Below are positions 31,737 to 41,111 of a stretch of 64,000 nucleotides of DNA, in pieces (position 1 is the stretch's first letter; each line of letters opens with the position of its first letter). This DNA is from Caulobacter sp. (lineage in GTDB: Bacteria > Pseudomonadota > Alphaproteobacteria > Caulobacterales > Caulobacteraceae). A model generated the notes under the pieces. The model ran no database searches. It had not been told where the DNA came from and was given only the letters and a program-made list of their open reading frames with translations. The translations under genes were made by a program, and so were the position numbers. Location: contig JAUXTQ010000027.1 of the NCBI GenBank assembly GCA_030678995.1, forward strand, positions 1 through 64,000. Direction: 5' to 3'.

Positions 31737-31738
31737 CC

Positions 31739-32380
31739 ATGCGCCCATCCCACGCCCAGATCTGGCACGCCATCGACCTGCTGGCCGCGCGGTTCGACAT
31801 GACCGCCTCGGCCCTGGCCAAGCTGGCGGGGCTGGATCCGACCAGTTTCAATCGTTCAAAGCGGGTCTCCACTGACGCCGAGGCCCGGCCGCGCTGGCCA
31901 TCCACCGAAAGCCTGTCGAAGGTGCTGGAGGCCACCGGGATTTCGTTCGCCGAGTTCGCCGCCCTGGCCGAAGGCGGTGCGGCGGCCGCGCCGCGGGGGG
32001 TGCCCCTGCTCGGCTTCGCCCAGGCCGGCGACGACGGCTTCTTCGACGATGCGGGCTTCCCCGTCGGCCAGGGCTGGGACGAGATCGACTTTCCGGGCCT
32101 GGCCCGCGAAGGGGTCTACGCCCTGGAGATCAGCGGCGACTCCATGGCCCCGGTCTATCGCGAGGGCGACCGCATCGTCGTCGATCCCGCCGGCCCCGAA
32201 CCGCGCCGCGGCGACCGGGTGGTGGTCAAGACCGTCGCCGGCGAAGTGCTGGCCAAGGAGGTCGCCCGCATTACCGGCAAGTCGGTTGAGCTGAAGTCGC
32301 TCAATCCGGACTATCCGGGCCGCATCCTGGAGCGGAAGGAGATCGCCTGGATCGCCCGCATCCTCTGGGCCAGCCAGTAG
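31739..32380 (+). CDS. HTH/S24 (LexA/CI-like) family regulator
   Basis: N-terminal HTH (TASALAKLAGLDPTSFNRSKRV); C-terminal YALEISGDSMAPVYREGDRIVVDP...GDRVVVKT peptidase S24 motifs. Confidence 0.9.
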   Translation: MRPSHAQIWHAIDLLAARFDMTASALAKLAGLDPTSFNRSKRVSTDAEARPRWPSTESLSKVLEATGISFAEFAALAEGGAAAAPRGVPLLGFAQAGDDGFFDDAGFPVGQGWDEIDFPGLAREGVYALEISGDSMAPVYREGDRIVVDPAGPEPRRGDRVVVKTVAGEVLAKEVARITGKSVELKSLNPDYPGRILERKEIAWIARILWASQ

Positions 32381-32420
32381 GTCCTGTCACCGCCCGCTTG
32401 TTAACGATTCGTTCTGCAGT

Positions 32421-32960
32421 ATGATTCGGCAAATGCCTCAAGTGTTTGAAACACCATCTCCGCGATTGGCGCCCGTGCTTCACTATGTGATCGCGCGATC
32501 AGATGGGCTTGGCTTCGGAGCGATCAAGCTCAACAAGGCTGTCGTTCGGGCCGATGTTGAGTTCTTCCGGCGCTATGGAAAAACAATAACAGGGGCAGAA
32601 TCCTTCCAGAAGCAGCGCTTGGGGCCGGTCCCGAATGGCGTCGTCAAAGCCCTGAAGCGGCTCACAGATGAGGCGAAGATTGCGCCTCGTAACGTCCTCA
32701 CCCCGGCTGGCGAGCGCAATGAGTATGCCGCTCTGGCTGAACCCGATATCTCTAGGTTCACGTCCGCTGAGGTTGACGTAATCAACCTGTCGATCTCGTA
32801 CCTCCAACGACTAAGTGCATCCCGGGCGAGCGAGGAAACCCACGATGCCCTTTGGGACGAAATCGATCTTGCAGGTCAAATTCCGGTGAAAGCCGCTGCG
32901 TTTCCGCCGGCGCCCATTGATGAAGAAACGTTGGCTTGGGCGCTGGAAGGCGCTCGATGA
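32421..32960 (+). CDS. Panacea (DUF4065/SocA-like) antitoxin
   Basis: LGFGAIKLNKAVVRADVEFFRRYGKTITGAESFQKQRLGPVPNGVVKAL. Confidence 0.8.
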   Translation: MIRQMPQVFETPSPRLAPVLHYVIARSDGLGFGAIKLNKAVVRADVEFFRRYGKTITGAESFQKQRLGPVPNGVVKALKRLTDEAKIAPRNVLTPAGERNEYAALAEPDISRFTSAEVDVINLSISYLQRLSASRASEETHDALWDEIDLAGQIPVKAAAFPPAPIDEETLAWALEGAR

Positions 32961-32963
32961 AGC

Positions 32964-33254
32964 ATGCGGATTGCGCGACCGCCGTCCGGCTTCAGCATCA
33001 TCGTCACTGAACTCGCTCAAACCGCTCTGGACGCGAGCGTTCCGTCAGTCCCGCGCCTTACCGAAGTCTGGGACGGTGTGCGCGAGCGGCTGAAATTTAC
33101 AGCGCACCGAGAAGGCGATCGCCTCCCCGATGGTCGCAGTCTGCTCCAGGTTGACGGGGATCCTTCCTTCGGCATTCCGAAGATAGCGGTCATCTACACG
33201 GTACTCGGCGACACCGTGACGGTGCATCGGATACTTGTTGTCGCCCTCCAATGA
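32964..33254 (+). CDS. RelE/ParE-like putative toxin partner
   Basis: 96 aa; starts 3 bp after antitoxin stop; C-terminal GDPSFGIPKIAVIYTVLGDTVTVHRILVV resembles RelE-fold strands. Confidence 0.5.
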   Translation: MRIARPPSGFSIIVTELAQTALDASVPSVPRLTEVWDGVRERLKFTAHREGDRLPDGRSLLQVDGDPSFGIPKIAVIYTVLGDTVTVHRILVVALQ

Positions 33255-33309
33255 CGACAAAGGGCCGCCCCCGAAGGAGCGGCCCAGAGATCAGCCGGCC
33301 TGACGATGT

Positions 33310-33894
33310 CTAGTCGCCGTAGGCCGCCCGCTGGTAGCCCGTGGGCGTGACATAGGCGCGGGCCACATAGCCGACGCCGACGCCGTTGCGGCCCACCAGA
33401 ACCCAGCGGCCGCCATTGGCGGTGGCCAAGGCCTGAAAGCGTTCGCCCGGCGCCAGCATGCCGACCGAACGGGCGCTGGTGGTCGGGCCGGCGCGCAGGT
33501 TCACCCGGGTGGTGACGGCGAACTGGCCGCCGGCGCGCTCGAAGCGGGCGGGCTGGACATAGCCGGCCAGGGTGCGGCCGCCCGACTGGTAGGTTCCGGC
33601 GGCATAGGCTTCCTTCACCTGGGCGTTGCAGCCGGCGTAGGAGCCCACGGCCGCGCCGAGGCCGGCGCCGACCACCGCGCCCGCGGCGCGTTCGTTCTTG
33701 GACACTTGCGAGCCGAGCAGGCCGCCCAGCACGGCGCCGAGCAGCGCACCCTTCTCCTGCTTCTGGCCGGCGGCGGCGCAGGCGAAGGGGCCGCTCTGGG
33801 CGGCGGTGGCGGCCACGGGAACCGAGCCCAGCGCGGCGGCCATGGACAGGGCCAGACCGGCCCAGGCGAACTGGCTGTCAAAAACCTTGGTCAT
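33310..33894 (-). CDS. exported glycine-zipper/SH3-domain protein
   Basis: ALLGAVLGGLLGSQV...GAVVGAGLGAAVGSYAGC; VTTRVNLRAGPTTSARSVGMLAPGERFQAL. Confidence 0.85.
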   Translation of the reverse strand: MTKVFDSQFAWAGLALSMAAALGSVPVAATAAQSGPFACAAAGQKQEKGALLGAVLGGLLGSQVSKNERAAGAVVGAGLGAAVGSYAGCNAQVKEAYAAGTYQSGGRTLAGYVQPARFERAGGQFAVTTRVNLRAGPTTSARSVGMLAPGERFQALATANGGRWVLVGRNGVGVGYVARAYVTPTGYQRAAYGD

Positions 33895-33984
33895 AATCCA
33901 ACTCCTCGAAACACAGCGGGCCGTCCGCCCGCCTGTGATGAGGAGGTTGCCCCGACCCGCCTGAACGGGATCGGGGCGGGCCGG

Positions 33985-35682
33985 TCAGGTCCCGTTCACC
34001 GCCGCCAGCAGCCTACCGGCCAAGCCGTCCTCGATCAGCTGGATGGTCTTGTCGAGGCCGAAGATGGCCGCGAAGGAGCCGAAGCGCGGGCCCTGGGTCT
34101 GGCCCAGCAGCACCTCGTAGAGGGCCTGGAACCAGCCGCGCAGCGGGTCGAAGCCATGCGCCTTGCCGGCCTCGTAGACTTCGAACTGGATCAACTCGCC
34201 GTCCTGGCAGCCGGCCGGCAGCGCGCGGAAGCGGGCCAGCAGGTCCTGCATCGCCGCCCGCTCCTGGTCGGTGGCCGCGCGGAAGGCCTTCGTCGGGGCG
34301 ACGAAGTCCTCGTAGTAGTTCATCGCATAGCCGACCAGCCGGTCGAGCAGCGGTTCGCTCTGCGGCGTCGCGCCGGGGATGTAGCGGCTGAGGAAGCCCC
34401 ACAGCACCTCGCGGTCGGAGGCGTTGCCGGCCGAGACCAGGTTGAGCATCAGCGAGAAGCTGACCGGCGAGCCCGTCTTCGGCGGATCGCCCATATGGAC
34501 GTGCCAGGCCGGGTTGTTGACGTCGACGACGTTGGCGCCCTCTTCCCGCTTGCGGTTGAAGGCGTCCAGCTGCTGCAGGTACTCGTCCGTCGCCTTGGGG
34601 ATGACGTCGAAATAGAGCTTCTTGGCCGACCTGGGCGACTGGAACATGTAGTAGGCCAGGCTCTCGGGCGCGCCATAGCGCAGCCACTCCTCCATGGTCA
34701 GGCCGTTGCCCTTGGTCTTGGAGATCTTGTGGTTGTGCTCGTCCATGAAGAGTTCGTAGTTGAACCCCTCCGGCGGCACGCCGCCGAGCACCTTGCAGAC
34801 CTGGTTGGAGAGCCGGACGCTGTCGACCAGGTCCTTGCCGCTCATCTCGTAGTCGACGCCCAGCGCGACCCAGCGCATGGCCCAGTCGGGCCGCCACTGC
34901 ATCTTCACCCCGCCGCCGGTGACCGGAACCTCGGTCAGCTCACCGTCCTCGTCGCGGAACACGATCGTGCCGCGGTCGACGTGGCGCTCCAGGGTCGGCG
35001 CCTGAAGCACCTTGCCGGTCTTGGGGCTGATCGGCAGGAAGGGCGAATAGGTCGCCCGCCGCTCCTCGCCCAGCGACGGCAGCATGATCTTCTGGATGGC
35101 GTCGAACCGCGCCAGCGCCGTCAGCAGGGTCTCGTCGAATCGCCCGCCGCGATAGCAGTCGGTCGAGGAGACGAACTCGTAGTCGAAGCCGAAGCTGTCG
35201 AGGAACGCGCGCAGGCGCGCATTGTTATGATGGCCGAAGCTCTCGTGCTCGCCGAACGGGTCGCGCACCACGGTCAGCGGCTTGTCGAGGTCCAGCGCCA
35301 GCAGCTCGCCGTTGGGCACATTGGGCGGAATCTTGCGCAGGCCATCCATGTCGTCGCTGAAGCTGATCAGCCGCGTGGGCAGGGCGTCGTCGGTCAGGGC
35401 GCGGAAGGCGATCCGCACCATCGTGGTGCGCGCCACCTCGCCGAAGGTGCCCATGTGCGGCAGGCCGGACGGGCCATAGCCGGTCTCCAGCACCACCGGT
35501 CGCTGCAGGGCCTCGAAGGTCTTGAACGCCTCGTCCGCCTTGCCGGCGTTGATCAGAACCGACGCCAGGTCGCGCTCGGCGTCGTCGAGGCGCACGCGCA
35601 GGACCCGGGCCAGCAGGTTGCGCGCCTGCTCGAACGGCCATGCCTTGGCGTCGCGGGCGGTGTGGGAGAGGCCTTCAAACAT
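33985..35682 (-). CDS. lysK: lysine--tRNA ligase, class I
   Basis: GYGPSGLPHMGTFGEVART (HIGH region), KISKTKGNGLTMEEWLRYG (KMSKS). Confidence 0.95.
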   Translation of the reverse strand: MFEGLSHTARDAKAWPFEQARNLLARVLRVRLDDAERDLASVLINAGKADEAFKTFEALQRPVVLETGYGPSGLPHMGTFGEVARTTMVRIAFRALTDDALPTRLISFSDDMDGLRKIPPNVPNGELLALDLDKPLTVVRDPFGEHESFGHHNNARLRAFLDSFGFDYEFVSSTDCYRGGRFDETLLTALARFDAIQKIMLPSLGEERRATYSPFLPISPKTGKVLQAPTLERHVDRGTIVFRDEDGELTEVPVTGGGVKMQWRPDWAMRWVALGVDYEMSGKDLVDSVRLSNQVCKVLGGVPPEGFNYELFMDEHNHKISKTKGNGLTMEEWLRYGAPESLAYYMFQSPRSAKKLYFDVIPKATDEYLQQLDAFNRKREEGANVVDVNNPAWHVHMGDPPKTGSPVSFSLMLNLVSAGNASDREVLWGFLSRYIPGATPQSEPLLDRLVGYAMNYYEDFVAPTKAFRAATDQERAAMQDLLARFRALPAGCQDGELIQFEVYEAGKAHGFDPLRGWFQALYEVLLGQTQGPRFGSFAAIFGLDKTIQLIEDGLAGRLLAAVNGT

Positions 35683-35820
35683 GAGGCGGGGTTGTAGGGA
35701 CAATGGGCGCGGGGTCAAGGAACCGGGGCGGCTGCCGACCCGTCGCGCTGCTCAACAAACGTGCATTTCGTTACGAGACGGTCCAGTCTCCCACCTGTCG
35801 AACCTGGGGAGGATCACGAC

Positions 35821-36204
35821 ATGGAACTGCCGATCACGTCGCTGCTGACGGGGGCCGCCGCCATACTTCTGGTGCTGCTGAGCTTTCCGATCGCCAACCA
35901 TCGCCGAAAGAACCAGCTGAGCAGCGGCGATGGTGGCGACGACAAGTTCAACCGGATGATCCGGGCGCAGGCCAACTTCACCGAGTACGTACCCATCGGC
36001 CTGATCGCGATCGGGCTGACCGAAATGGGCGGCGGCGCGCAGATGACCGTCTGTGGGCTGGCGGCCATGCTCGCCGTCGGGCGGCTGTTGCATCCGTTCG
36101 GGCTGATCGCCAATCAGCTGTGGGCCCGGGCTCTGGGCCTGATTCTGACCCTGCTGGCCTTGCTGGGCGCCGGCGCGCGCCTGCTCTACGCCGCCCTGGT
36201 CTGA
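35821..36204 (+). CDS. MAPEG family protein
   Basis: RMIRAQANFTEYVPIGLIAIGLTE. Confidence 0.9.
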   Translation: MELPITSLLTGAAAILLVLLSFPIANHRRKNQLSSGDGGDDKFNRMIRAQANFTEYVPIGLIAIGLTEMGGGAQMTVCGLAAMLAVGRLLHPFGLIANQLWARALGLILTLLALLGAGARLLYAALV

Positions 36205-36262
36205 CGGGCGGGGCCGCGCCGGTTCCAGTCCCGGCCTCGCCGAAGGATGACGAAATGCGCGC

Positions 36263-37534
36263 TCAGGCCGGCGCGGAGGCGGGGTCGACGACGTCCACTT
36301 CCTCGCCCGGCCTGTGCAGCACCGCCACGGCGCCGAGGTCGGCGGTGACGTTGCCGACGGTGCGGAAGATGTCGGGGATGATCTCCACGGCCAGCAGGAT
36401 CGGCAGCAGGTCGATCGGCACGCCCAGGGTCAGGCAGATCGGCACCAGGCTGGCCAGGAACGACACCTGGCCCGGCAGGCCAACCGACCCGACGCTGATG
36501 GTCCAGGCCACGAACACCGCCGCGACCATCTGCGGCAGGGTCGGCTCGACGCCGTAGATGTGGGCGCAGAAATAGGCCACCGCCAGGTTGGCCGTGGGCC
36601 CGGTGATGCGGAACACCGCCACCGCCAGCGGCAGGACCAGTCCGGTGACCCGGGGTGGAATGTGCAGGTCGTCCTGGGACCGCTCGACCATCGCCGGCAG
36701 GCAGGCCAGTGACGACTGGGTGCTGAAGGCCAGGGCCTGCACCGGCGCCGCGGCCCGGGCGAAGGCGCGCAGCGACAGGCCGCGCTTAAAGGCCACTACG
36801 ATGTAGGGCAGGATGGTGATGCTGGCGGTGATCAGCGAGACGATGATGACGTATTGCAGGATCGATCCCGCGGCCCCCAGGCCCGCCCGCAGGCCGACCC
36901 CCAGGCTCAGGGCGAAGACGCCGATCGGCGCGGCCCACAGCACCCAGCGGACGATGACGATCATGGTGTCGGCGATGGCGCTGAACAGCTCGACGACGCT
37001 GGCTTTGCGCCCGGCGGTCAGGCGGGTGGCGGCCAGGCCGAAGAACATGCCGAACACCACCAGCGGCAGCATGGCCCCCTCGGCGGCGGCCTGGACCGGA
37101 TTGCTGGGGGCCAGCGACTTGAGCCAGTCGCCCAGCCCGGCTGCCGGCACCTTGTCCAGGTCCACGCCCCCGGCGCCGGCGCGCAGGGCCTCCGCGCCCA
37201 CCGCGTCCACCGGCCAGAGGGCCAGGGCGCCCTGGGAGGCGACGGCGCCGTAGATCGCGGCGATCAGCATCCCCACCGAGAACAGGATGATGGCCCGGGT
37301 GGCCAGCCGGCCGGTCGCCGCCGCGTTGGCCGCCGAGACAATGCCGGTGACCAGCAGGCAGAAGACCAACGGCACGATGGTCATGCGCAACAGGTTCAGC
37401 CACAGGCCGCCGACCGCCTCTATGATCCCGGCCGCCGCGGTCAGGCCGTCATTGGCGATCGCCCCGCAGGCGGCCCCGGCCGCCAGTCCCAGCACCAGGG
37501 CGATGAGCACGCGCGCGGCAAGTGAACGGAACAT
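36263..37534 (-). CDS. dicarboxylate/amino acid:cation symporter (DAACS family)
   Basis: LLRMTIVPLVFCLLVTGI, AFSTQSSLACLPAMVE, FRITGPTANLAVAYFCAH. Confidence 0.93.
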   Translation of the reverse strand: MFRSLAARVLIALVLGLAAGAACGAIANDGLTAAAGIIEAVGGLWLNLLRMTIVPLVFCLLVTGIVSAANAAATGRLATRAIILFSVGMLIAAIYGAVASQGALALWPVDAVGAEALRAGAGGVDLDKVPAAGLGDWLKSLAPSNPVQAAAEGAMLPLVVFGMFFGLAATRLTAGRKASVVELFSAIADTMIVIVRWVLWAAPIGVFALSLGVGLRAGLGAAGSILQYVIIVSLITASITILPYIVVAFKRGLSLRAFARAAAPVQALAFSTQSSLACLPAMVERSQDDLHIPPRVTGLVLPLAVAVFRITGPTANLAVAYFCAHIYGVEPTLPQMVAAVFVAWTISVGSVGLPGQVSFLASLVPICLTLGVPIDLLPILLAVEIIPDIFRTVGNVTADLGAVAVLHRPGEEVDVVDPASAPA

Positions 37535-37641
37535 GGTCTGGCCCCCGGCTTCGCGGCGATCCTATCGGCGCCCGGACGACCTCGACAATCTCTCGCGAGA
37601 CGTCATGCTCGCCCGGTATCGACGGGACGGGGGACGGACGG

Positions 37642-39339
37642 GTGTCACGAGTTGCGGGAAGGCATTGGCGGGGCGTGGCCCTCGCCCTCTGCCTGGCGGC
37701 GACGCCCGGCCTTTCCGGCGTGGCCCTGGCGGCCGAGGAAGCGCCGGAAGCGGTTCCCTGCAACGACGACCTCAGTCCGGGCGCCCAAGTAGTCATCGAG
37801 GCCTGCACGGCGGACATGGACTCTTGGCCCCAGTCCGACACAAAGTTTCAGGCTTGGCTGCGGCTGCGGCGAGCCAATGCCCTGCTCACGCTGAATCGCG
37901 GCGATGAGGCGCTCGCTGACCTCGACGAGGCGGTGACGCTCGATCCCGAGCTCGCCTACGCCTACCTGGTCCGGGCGCGGCTCCTTATGATCCGTGGCGA
38001 CAGGACGCGCGGGCGTCAGGATGTGGACCGGGCCATCGCCCTGGACCCGGAGATCGCCACCGCCTGGCTGCTGCGCGCCAACCTGAACCTGATCGAGAAG
38101 CAGTTCGACGCCGCGGAGGCCGACGCCAGCCGCGCGCTCGAGGCGTCCGATGGCGAGGAGATCCAGGTCTATGAGATCCGCGGCTATGTCAGGCTGCAGA
38201 AGGGCGACTATCCCGGGGCTATCGCCGACCTGACCCGGGTCCTGCAAGAGAAGCCGGAAGATGTCCGCCTGCTACGGAGACGAGCCGGCGCCTATGTCGC
38301 GACCGGAGAATTTCAGAAGGCCATCGCCGACCTGACCGTCGTCGTCCGCACGACGCCGGACGACCCGACCGCCTATTTCGAGCGGTCGGTCGTCTACATG
38401 CAAATCGACGTGTACACGCACATGACCCCGGAGAACGGCGGACTGGCGATCGCCGACCTCAACGCCGCCCTGAAGCTGAAGCCGGACTACGTCTGGGCCT
38501 ACCAGAACCGCTCGATCATCTACCTTCGACTCGGCCAGATCGATCTGGCGCTGGCCGACGCCGAGACCCTGCAGCAGATGCCGCCGGACGCGGTGCTGGG
38601 GCTGAACCAGCGTGGGTTCATACTCAATGAAGCGGGCAGGAAGGCCGAGGCCCGGGCCGCCTTCGACGCCTCGCTGAAGATCAGGCCGACCGCCGTTGCC
38701 TTTGCAGGGCGCGCCCAGAGCTTCGGGGCCGAGGAGGAGGACCAGCGCCTGGCCGACCTGACCAGTGCTCTGGCGCTGGATCCCGAATTCGGCCTCGCCC
38801 GCGGCCTGCGCGCCCGTCTCTATGCGCGCCGCAAGGCCTATGACCTGGCCCTGGCAGACGCGGATCTAGCGCTCGCGAAATTTCCGGAGGATATCGACGC
38901 GCTGATGGCCAGAGCGATGACCTTTGACGGGCTCGACGATACGCCCAAGCTCCTCCTGGCCCTCGACCGCCTGGTCGAGGCCGCGCAGCCGAGCCCCTCC
39001 CTGTTCAACTGGCGCTGCTGGACCCTGGCCACCACCGGCGGTGACCTCGACCGCGCGCTGGCGGACTGCGAACAGGCCGTGAGCCTGAGCCCCAAGCAGG
39101 CCGGCTATCTGGACAGCCGGGGCATGGTCCACCTGCAGGCCGGGCGCTATGACCTGGCCATCAAGGACTACGACGCCGCCCTGGCGCTGAAGCCCGATCT
39201 GGCCGCGTCCCTGTATGGTCGCGGCATGGCGCGGCTGCGCAAGGGCCAGACTGCGGAAGGCCGGGCGGACCTCTCCGCCGCCGGGGCGATCGATCCCGGT
39301 ATCGCCGCCCGGTTCGCCGCCTACCGCCTGATCCCCTGA
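37642..39339 (+). CDS. exported tetratricopeptide-repeat protein (GTG start likely)
   Basis: Signal-like GVALALCLAATPGLSGVALAAE; many TPR units. Confidence 0.85.
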   Translation: MSRVAGRHWRGVALALCLAATPGLSGVALAAEEAPEAVPCNDDLSPGAQVVIEACTADMDSWPQSDTKFQAWLRLRRANALLTLNRGDEALADLDEAVTLDPELAYAYLVRARLLMIRGDRTRGRQDVDRAIALDPEIATAWLLRANLNLIEKQFDAAEADASRALEASDGEEIQVYEIRGYVRLQKGDYPGAIADLTRVLQEKPEDVRLLRRRAGAYVATGEFQKAIADLTVVVRTTPDDPTAYFERSVVYMQIDVYTHMTPENGGLAIADLNAALKLKPDYVWAYQNRSIIYLRLGQIDLALADAETLQQMPPDAVLGLNQRGFILNEAGRKAEARAAFDASLKIRPTAVAFAGRAQSFGAEEEDQRLADLTSALALDPEFGLARGLRARLYARRKAYDLALADADLALAKFPEDIDALMARAMTFDGLDDTPKLLLALDRLVEAAQPSPSLFNWRCWTLATTGGDLDRALADCEQAVSLSPKQAGYLDSRGMVHLQAGRYDLAIKDYDAALALKPDLAASLYGRGMARLRKGQTAEGRADLSAAGAIDPGIAARFAAYRLIP

Positions 39340-39349
39340 CGAGACCCCC

Positions 39350-40012
39350 ATGCCACAGCCACCCGCCCTGCCCCGCCCGTCCCTCGACGCCGAGACGATT
39401 CCCGGCCGCACCATCGACCTGGAGCGGGGCGACGTCCTGCGTCACGGGCTCGACCTTTGGGAGGCCATCGGCTCGCGCGACGCGCTGTGGGACGGCATTC
39501 CGTCGGGGCCGTTTCCGACCCAGACCGCGTTTCTGGAATGGCTGGCAGACCGGGTCGGCCGCGACGACCAGCGGGCCTACGCGATCATCGACAAGACCGG
39601 CGACAGACGCGTCGCGGTCGGCCTGTTCTTCCTTCTGCAGCTCAAGCCGGACATGGGGACCACGGAGATCGGCCTGGTCTATGGCCCCGCCCTGATGCGC
39701 ACCGTGGCGGGGACGGAGGCCGTCTATCGCCTGATCCAGTACGTCATGGGGACCAGCGGCTACCGGCGGCTGGAATGGCGTTGCGGGCCGGACAACCTGG
39801 CCTCGGTGCGGGCCGCCTCGCGATACGGCTTCACCTACGAAGGCACGATGCGCCAGACCTACTGGCTCAAGGGGCATAACTGGGACACCCGGATCTACTC
39901 GATCCTCGACAGCGAATGGCCGGCCATCGGGGCGCGGTTCGAGGCCTGGCTGGCGCCGGAGAACTTCGACGCGGAAGGGCGGCAGATCCGGGCGCTGAGC
40001 GAGATCGACTGA
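39350..40012 (+). CDS. GNAT family N-acetyltransferase (RimJ/RimL-like)
   Basis: TTEIGLVYGPALMRTVAGTEAVYRLIQYVMGTSGYRRLEWRCGPDNLASVRAASRYGFTYEGTMRQ. Confidence 0.92.
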   Translation: MPQPPALPRPSLDAETIPGRTIDLERGDVLRHGLDLWEAIGSRDALWDGIPSGPFPTQTAFLEWLADRVGRDDQRAYAIIDKTGDRRVAVGLFFLLQLKPDMGTTEIGLVYGPALMRTVAGTEAVYRLIQYVMGTSGYRRLEWRCGPDNLASVRAASRYGFTYEGTMRQTYWLKGHNWDTRIYSILDSEWPAIGARFEAWLAPENFDAEGRQIRALSEID

Positions 40013-40043
40013 AGGCCGGCGCTGCCTGACCGGATGCCGATGT

Positions 40044-40186
40044 GCCCTGAAGGCCTTGATGGAATTCTGCCCTCCGGGTCAGGCCCCTGGTCAAGGACGG
40101 CCCCTGCGGGGCCGCCGCTGCGCGGCCGCGAAGCGGTCCTTGACGAGGGGCCTGCCGGAGCAAAACTGGCCGTCAAGACATCAGGG
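40044..40186. repeat. ~140-bp dispersed palindromic element, copy 2 (inverted relative to copy 1)
   Basis: GGTCAAGGACGGCCCCTGCGGGGCCGCCGCTGCGCGGCCGCGAAGCGGTCCTTGA core. Confidence 0.9.
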
Positions 40187-40209
40187 CAAGGTCCGCCGCG
40201 AGGCCGGCG

Positions 40210-40887
40210 TCAGCCGAACGCCTCGAACAGCACCGCGGCCTCACCCCAGTCCGCCACCACCCGCTCCGCCCCCGCCGCCATCAACTTGGCCGACGCCATC
40301 GCGTCCATATGGCCGCCGCCGGCGAAGCCCCAGACGGTCATGCCGGCCGCGCGGGCGGAGGTGACGCCGTTGACGCTGTCCTCGATGGCCAGGCAGCGCG
40401 CCGGATCGGCGTCCAGCGCCCGGGCGGCGTGCAGAAAGATGTCCGGATGCGGCTTGGCCCGGGCCACCAGGTCGGCGGAATAGACGTGTGGGTCGAAGGC
40501 GGCGAGCAGGCCGGTCAGCCGCAGCTTCTCGCGCAGGAACGCGGCGCCCGACGAACTGGCCACGGCCATCGGCAGGGTCAGGATCGCCACCGCCTCGGCG
40601 CAGCCGGTCACGGCCTCGAGCCGCTGCTGGCAGGCGTCCCACCGCTGGTCATGAGCGCGCTGGATGAAGTCGGCGGACAGGGGCGCGCCGGTCCGGGCGA
40701 GGGAGTCGGCGTTCAGCGCCTCCACATAGGCGGCGTCATTCAGGCCGAGGAACCGGTGGTGATAGTCGGCGGGGGCATAGATCAGGCCGCATTCGGCCAA
40801 CAGGATGATCTCCACCTCGATGGCGAGGATCTCGGAGTCCACCAGGACCCCGTCGCAGTCGAAGATCACGGCGGCTGGCGTTTGCAT
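40210..40887 (-). CDS. HAD family phosphatase
   Basis: AVIFDCDGVLVDSEILAIE, VASSSGAAFLREKL, CLAIEDSVNGVTSARAAGM. Confidence 0.93.
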   Translation of the reverse strand: MQTPAAVIFDCDGVLVDSEILAIEVEIILLAECGLIYAPADYHHRFLGLNDAAYVEALNADSLARTGAPLSADFIQRAHDQRWDACQQRLEAVTGCAEAVAILTLPMAVASSSGAAFLREKLRLTGLLAAFDPHVYSADLVARAKPHPDIFLHAARALDADPARCLAIEDSVNGVTSARAAGMTVWGFAGGGHMDAMASAKLMAAGAERVVADWGEAAVLFEAFG

Positions 40888-40898
40888 GACCGCGCATA

Positions 40899-40928
40899 AC
40901 AAAACGGCCTCCCCGAAGGGAGGCCTTT
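40899..40928 (-). terminator. intrinsic terminator with TTCG loop, ~18 nt upstream of the HAD gene start codon
   Basis: Minus strand: aaaGGCCTCCC-TTCG-GGGAGGCCgTTTTGTT. Confidence 0.75.
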
Positions 40929-40964
40929 GTCAGTCACTTGTGGTTTCGCGTTGTTGTCCGCCCC

Positions 40965-41073
40965 GAGCCTTTCGGAACCGAAAGGCTCAAGACTTTGAGC
41001 TTGAGCGTGACAGGCGCCGAAACCGGCGGCCACTTTCGGCTGTCACGCTCAGGCTCCGCCGGGCCGGTTTCGG
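40965..41073 (-). ncRNA. candidate structured RNA region (3' UTR/leader) with interlocked inverted repeats
   Basis: GAGCCTTTCGG-AA-CCGAAAGGCTC (40965-40988); 41003-41013 pairs 41040-41050; 41017-41027 pairs 41063-41073. Confidence 0.45.
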
Positions 41074-41111
41074 GGGGAGGAATCAGGCCCGACGGAGCTT
41101 TGCGGCGAGGG

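Noticed and set aside
36225-36256. CCAGTCCCGGCCTCGCCGAAGGATGACG fragment resembling common alphaproteobacterial REP sequences
   Set aside because: Single degenerate fragment in this window; too little to support as a repeat.
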